From contig JAFQCA010000014.1 in NCBI GenBank assembly GCA_017399485.1, forward strand, positions 1 to 64,000: 64,000 bases of DNA. The letters are read 5' to 3'. Below the pieces are notes generated by a model. The model ran no database searches. It saw only the letters and a list, made by a program, of their open reading frames with translations, and was not told the origin of the DNA. Made by a program: the position numbers and the translations under genes. This stretch comes from Alistipes sp. (GTDB lineage Bacteria; Bacteroidota; Bacteroidia; Bacteroidales; Rikenellaceae). Below, piece after piece: positions 62,853 to 64,000 of the stretch (position 1 is the first letter of the stretch; every line of letters begins with the position of its first letter).

Positions 62853-62853
62853 T

Positions 62854-62889
62854 AAAAAATCCCGAACTACATAAGTTCGGGATTTTTTT
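62854..62889. terminator. Bidirectional terminator between GH5 gene and trmB
   Basis: Perfect stem ATCCCGAACT / AGTTCGGGAT (62859-62868, 62874-62883) with A-run and T-run flanks, between convergent genes. Confidence 0.93.
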
Positions 62890-62893
62890 ATTG

Positions 62894-63652
62894 TTAGCAC
62901 TTACTGATTCCGATGCGGGCCTCTTCGTTGTCTTTCTCCAATTTTTCATCCTCCTCCCATTCAAACATCGGGAACTCTTTGCCACCAGCGAGCGAGAAAC
63001 GGGTGTAGGTGATGGGCAGGCCACGTTGCAGGAACTTTGTCTCGTAGGCCGTTTTTACCGACAACTCTGCATCAGCATAGCCCGTTCCGTAGATGTCGTT
63101 GTTCGATGCCTCGCACGGCAATGAGAAATGGCGTACAACCTCGTTTGTATAGCCGTAGAGGTGCTGCGAGTCGGTCTTGAGGTTTATCCAACCATCGGCG
63201 GCCAGGAACTGCGCGTAGTACTCCAGGAAGATGGGCGACGTGAGGCGTTTCTTTGCGCGACGAGTTTTGAGTTGCGGGTCGGGGAATGTAATCCATATCT
63301 CGGCCACCTCGCCCTCGGCAAAGAATGAGTTGATAAACTCTATGCGGGTACGCAGGAAACCTACGTTTGTCATACCGTTCTCCGTAGCGGTCTTTGCACC
63401 GCGCCACATACGCGCACCCTTGATGTCAACGCCTATGTAGTTGGCGTTGGGGTTGCGCTCGGCAAGAGCGATGGTGTACTCGCCTTTACCGCATCCCAAC
63501 TCCAGAATTATAGGGTTGTTGTTCTTGAAAAAATCCTTGTGCCAACGACCTTTCAAGGCGTGGTCCTTATGAAAAATCTCCTCAAATTCGGGTTGTACCA
63601 TACACCTGAAGGTGAGATTCTCGGCAAATCGTTTGAGTTTATCTTTTCCCAC
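62894..63652 (-). CDS. trmB: tRNA (guanine-N7-)-methyltransferase
   Basis: A 252-residue SAM-dependent enzyme forming m7G46 in tRNA. ELGCGKGEY near residues 50-58 is SAM motif I; GVDIKGARMW and the TFPDPQLKTRRAKKRL segment are TrmB signatures. Length is normal, with a charged C-terminal tail. It lies 12 bases downstream of the GldH-like gene on the minus strand. Confidence 0.95.
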   Translation of the reverse strand: MGKDKLKRFAENLTFRCMVQPEFEEIFHKDHALKGRWHKDFFKNNNPIILELGCGKGEYTIALAERNPNANYIGVDIKGARMWRGAKTATENGMTNVGFLRTRIEFINSFFAEGEVAEIWITFPDPQLKTRRAKKRLTSPIFLEYYAQFLAADGWINLKTDSQHLYGYTNEVVRHFSLPCEASNNDIYGTGYADAELSVKTAYETKFLQRGLPITYTRFSLAGGKEFPMFEWEEDEKLEKDNEEARIGISKC

Positions 63653-63664
63653 TTTAGTAATGTT

Positions 63665-64000
63665 TTATTGCTTTTGAAAATGAATACCTGCGGCCTCTAC
63701 ACCCTCAAGTGGCTTGAGTGGTCGCAATGAGAATGTGTATCGGCCCTCAGTCGAGAGTCTTACATCGCGGCGATAGGGTATCTCTATGTCGTTGCTATGG
63801 GCTGTAATTCCCTCCCACGAGGAGTCGCAACTCAGGGCAATCCGCTCGGTGTGACGTATGGCATCGGGCGATGTCATTACAACCTCAAACTCTATATCCT
63901 CACTGTGAAAGTTGTTGTTTACGTGCAGGACGATGTTGAGGTCGTAGAGCGACTCTGTATCCTCGTTTATGCGTTCGATGGTAGCCGTTTCGTACCAACT
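63665..64000 (-). CDS. GldH-like lipoprotein, C-terminal part (truncated by window edge)
   Basis: An open frame of 111 codons enters from the right edge and ends at 63665. Near the end, RRDVRLSTEGRYTFSLRPLKPLEGVEAAGIHFQK matches the RFP-x-G-x-Y-x-F...LPGI-x-DVG-x-R-x-EK ending of gliding-motility lipoproteins GldH, found also in non-gliding Bacteroidetes. The N-terminus with the expected lipobox lies outside. Likely cotranscribed with trmB. Assignment is tentative. Confidence 0.55.
   Translation of the reverse strand, partial: SWYETATIERINEDTESLYDLNIVLHVNNNFHSEDIEFEVVMTSPDAIRHTERIALSCDSSWEGITAHSNDIEIPYRRDVRLSTEGRYTFSLRPLKPLEGVEAAGIHFQKQ

Noticed and set aside
1..64000. tRNA, rRNA, tmRNA, RNase P RNA, CRISPR array, prophage or transposase genes
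   Set aside because: I looked for their typical sequence signatures on both strands and found none; a covariance-model search would be needed to exclude small RNAs.

Overview
The window is chromosomal DNA from a member of the order Bacteroidales. The evidence is the promoter code: more than twenty intergenic gaps carry the Bacteroidetes -7 box TAnnTTTG, often with TTG 18-20 bases upstream. It is supported by gene content typical of the phylum: a PorX-type REC-PglZ regulator, glutamine synthetase III, a GldE-like CBS protein, a GldH-like lipoprotein, methylmalonyl-CoA mutase small and large subunits, FatA-type acyl-ACP thioesterase and a fimbrillin-like lipoprotein. The family cannot be fixed from this stretch; a Rikenellaceae/Alistipes-like gut bacterium is a guess. 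Most of the window is ordinary core genome with dense coding and good terminators.

Layout. 1-8.6 kb: an omega-amidase/nitrilase gene, then a co-directional run iorA-iorB-aminotransferase-paaK-ACT protein-FAD lipoprotein that fits interconversion of aromatic amino acids, arylpyruvates, aryl-acetyl-CoA and arylacetates. 8.6-14.2 kb: acyl-ACP thioesterase, a membrane LytTR regulator, an acyl-CoA/ACP ligase, a ferritin-like protein behind a striking palindrome, and a cysteine desulfidase. 14.3-17.7 kb (minus strand): pepE, lgt, yraN, waaA. 17.8-24.4 kb: acpP-fabF-rnc-radC, glyS, a 35-codon membrane peptide overlapping yqgF, and def. 24.6-31.6 kb: a secreted S9 peptidase (minus), then NUDIX-porX-tsaE and dsbD. 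31.6-34.5 kb: mltG (minus), divergent SRP RNA, a palindromic repeat, a cold-shock protein, an SRPBCC protein, HU and a 29-residue basic protein resembling bS22/mS38. 34.8-47.6 kb: rng, mfd, then an envelope-biogenesis run coaX-OMP-TPR-lptC-CNNM/CBS-PPIase.

47.7-49.0 kb is an accessory-looking fimbrillin locus: a promoter, a leader with a C9 tract, a 40-residue peptide and a lipoprotein. 49.1-53.1 kb (minus) encodes MutB and MutA. 53.6-55.8 kb is glnN. 55.9-56.8 kb (minus) is an orphan lipoprotein behind a long leader that can fold extensively. 57.0-58.4 kb is metK under what reads as a SAM-II riboswitch. 58.5-64.0 kb holds a secreted glycosidase-like protein (minus), HtrA protease, a GH5 glycoside hydrolase, and trmB preceded by the truncated gldH-like gene (minus).

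No CRISPR array, tRNA, rRNA, transposase or prophage was found. The most unusual items are non-coding or very small: the structured leader at 56.5-56.8 kb, the palindrome in front of the ferritin gene, the small peptides at 23.3, 34.4 and 48.0 kb, the two repeat-like elements at 32.9 and 34.6 kb, and a recurring terminator stem shared by four unrelated genes.
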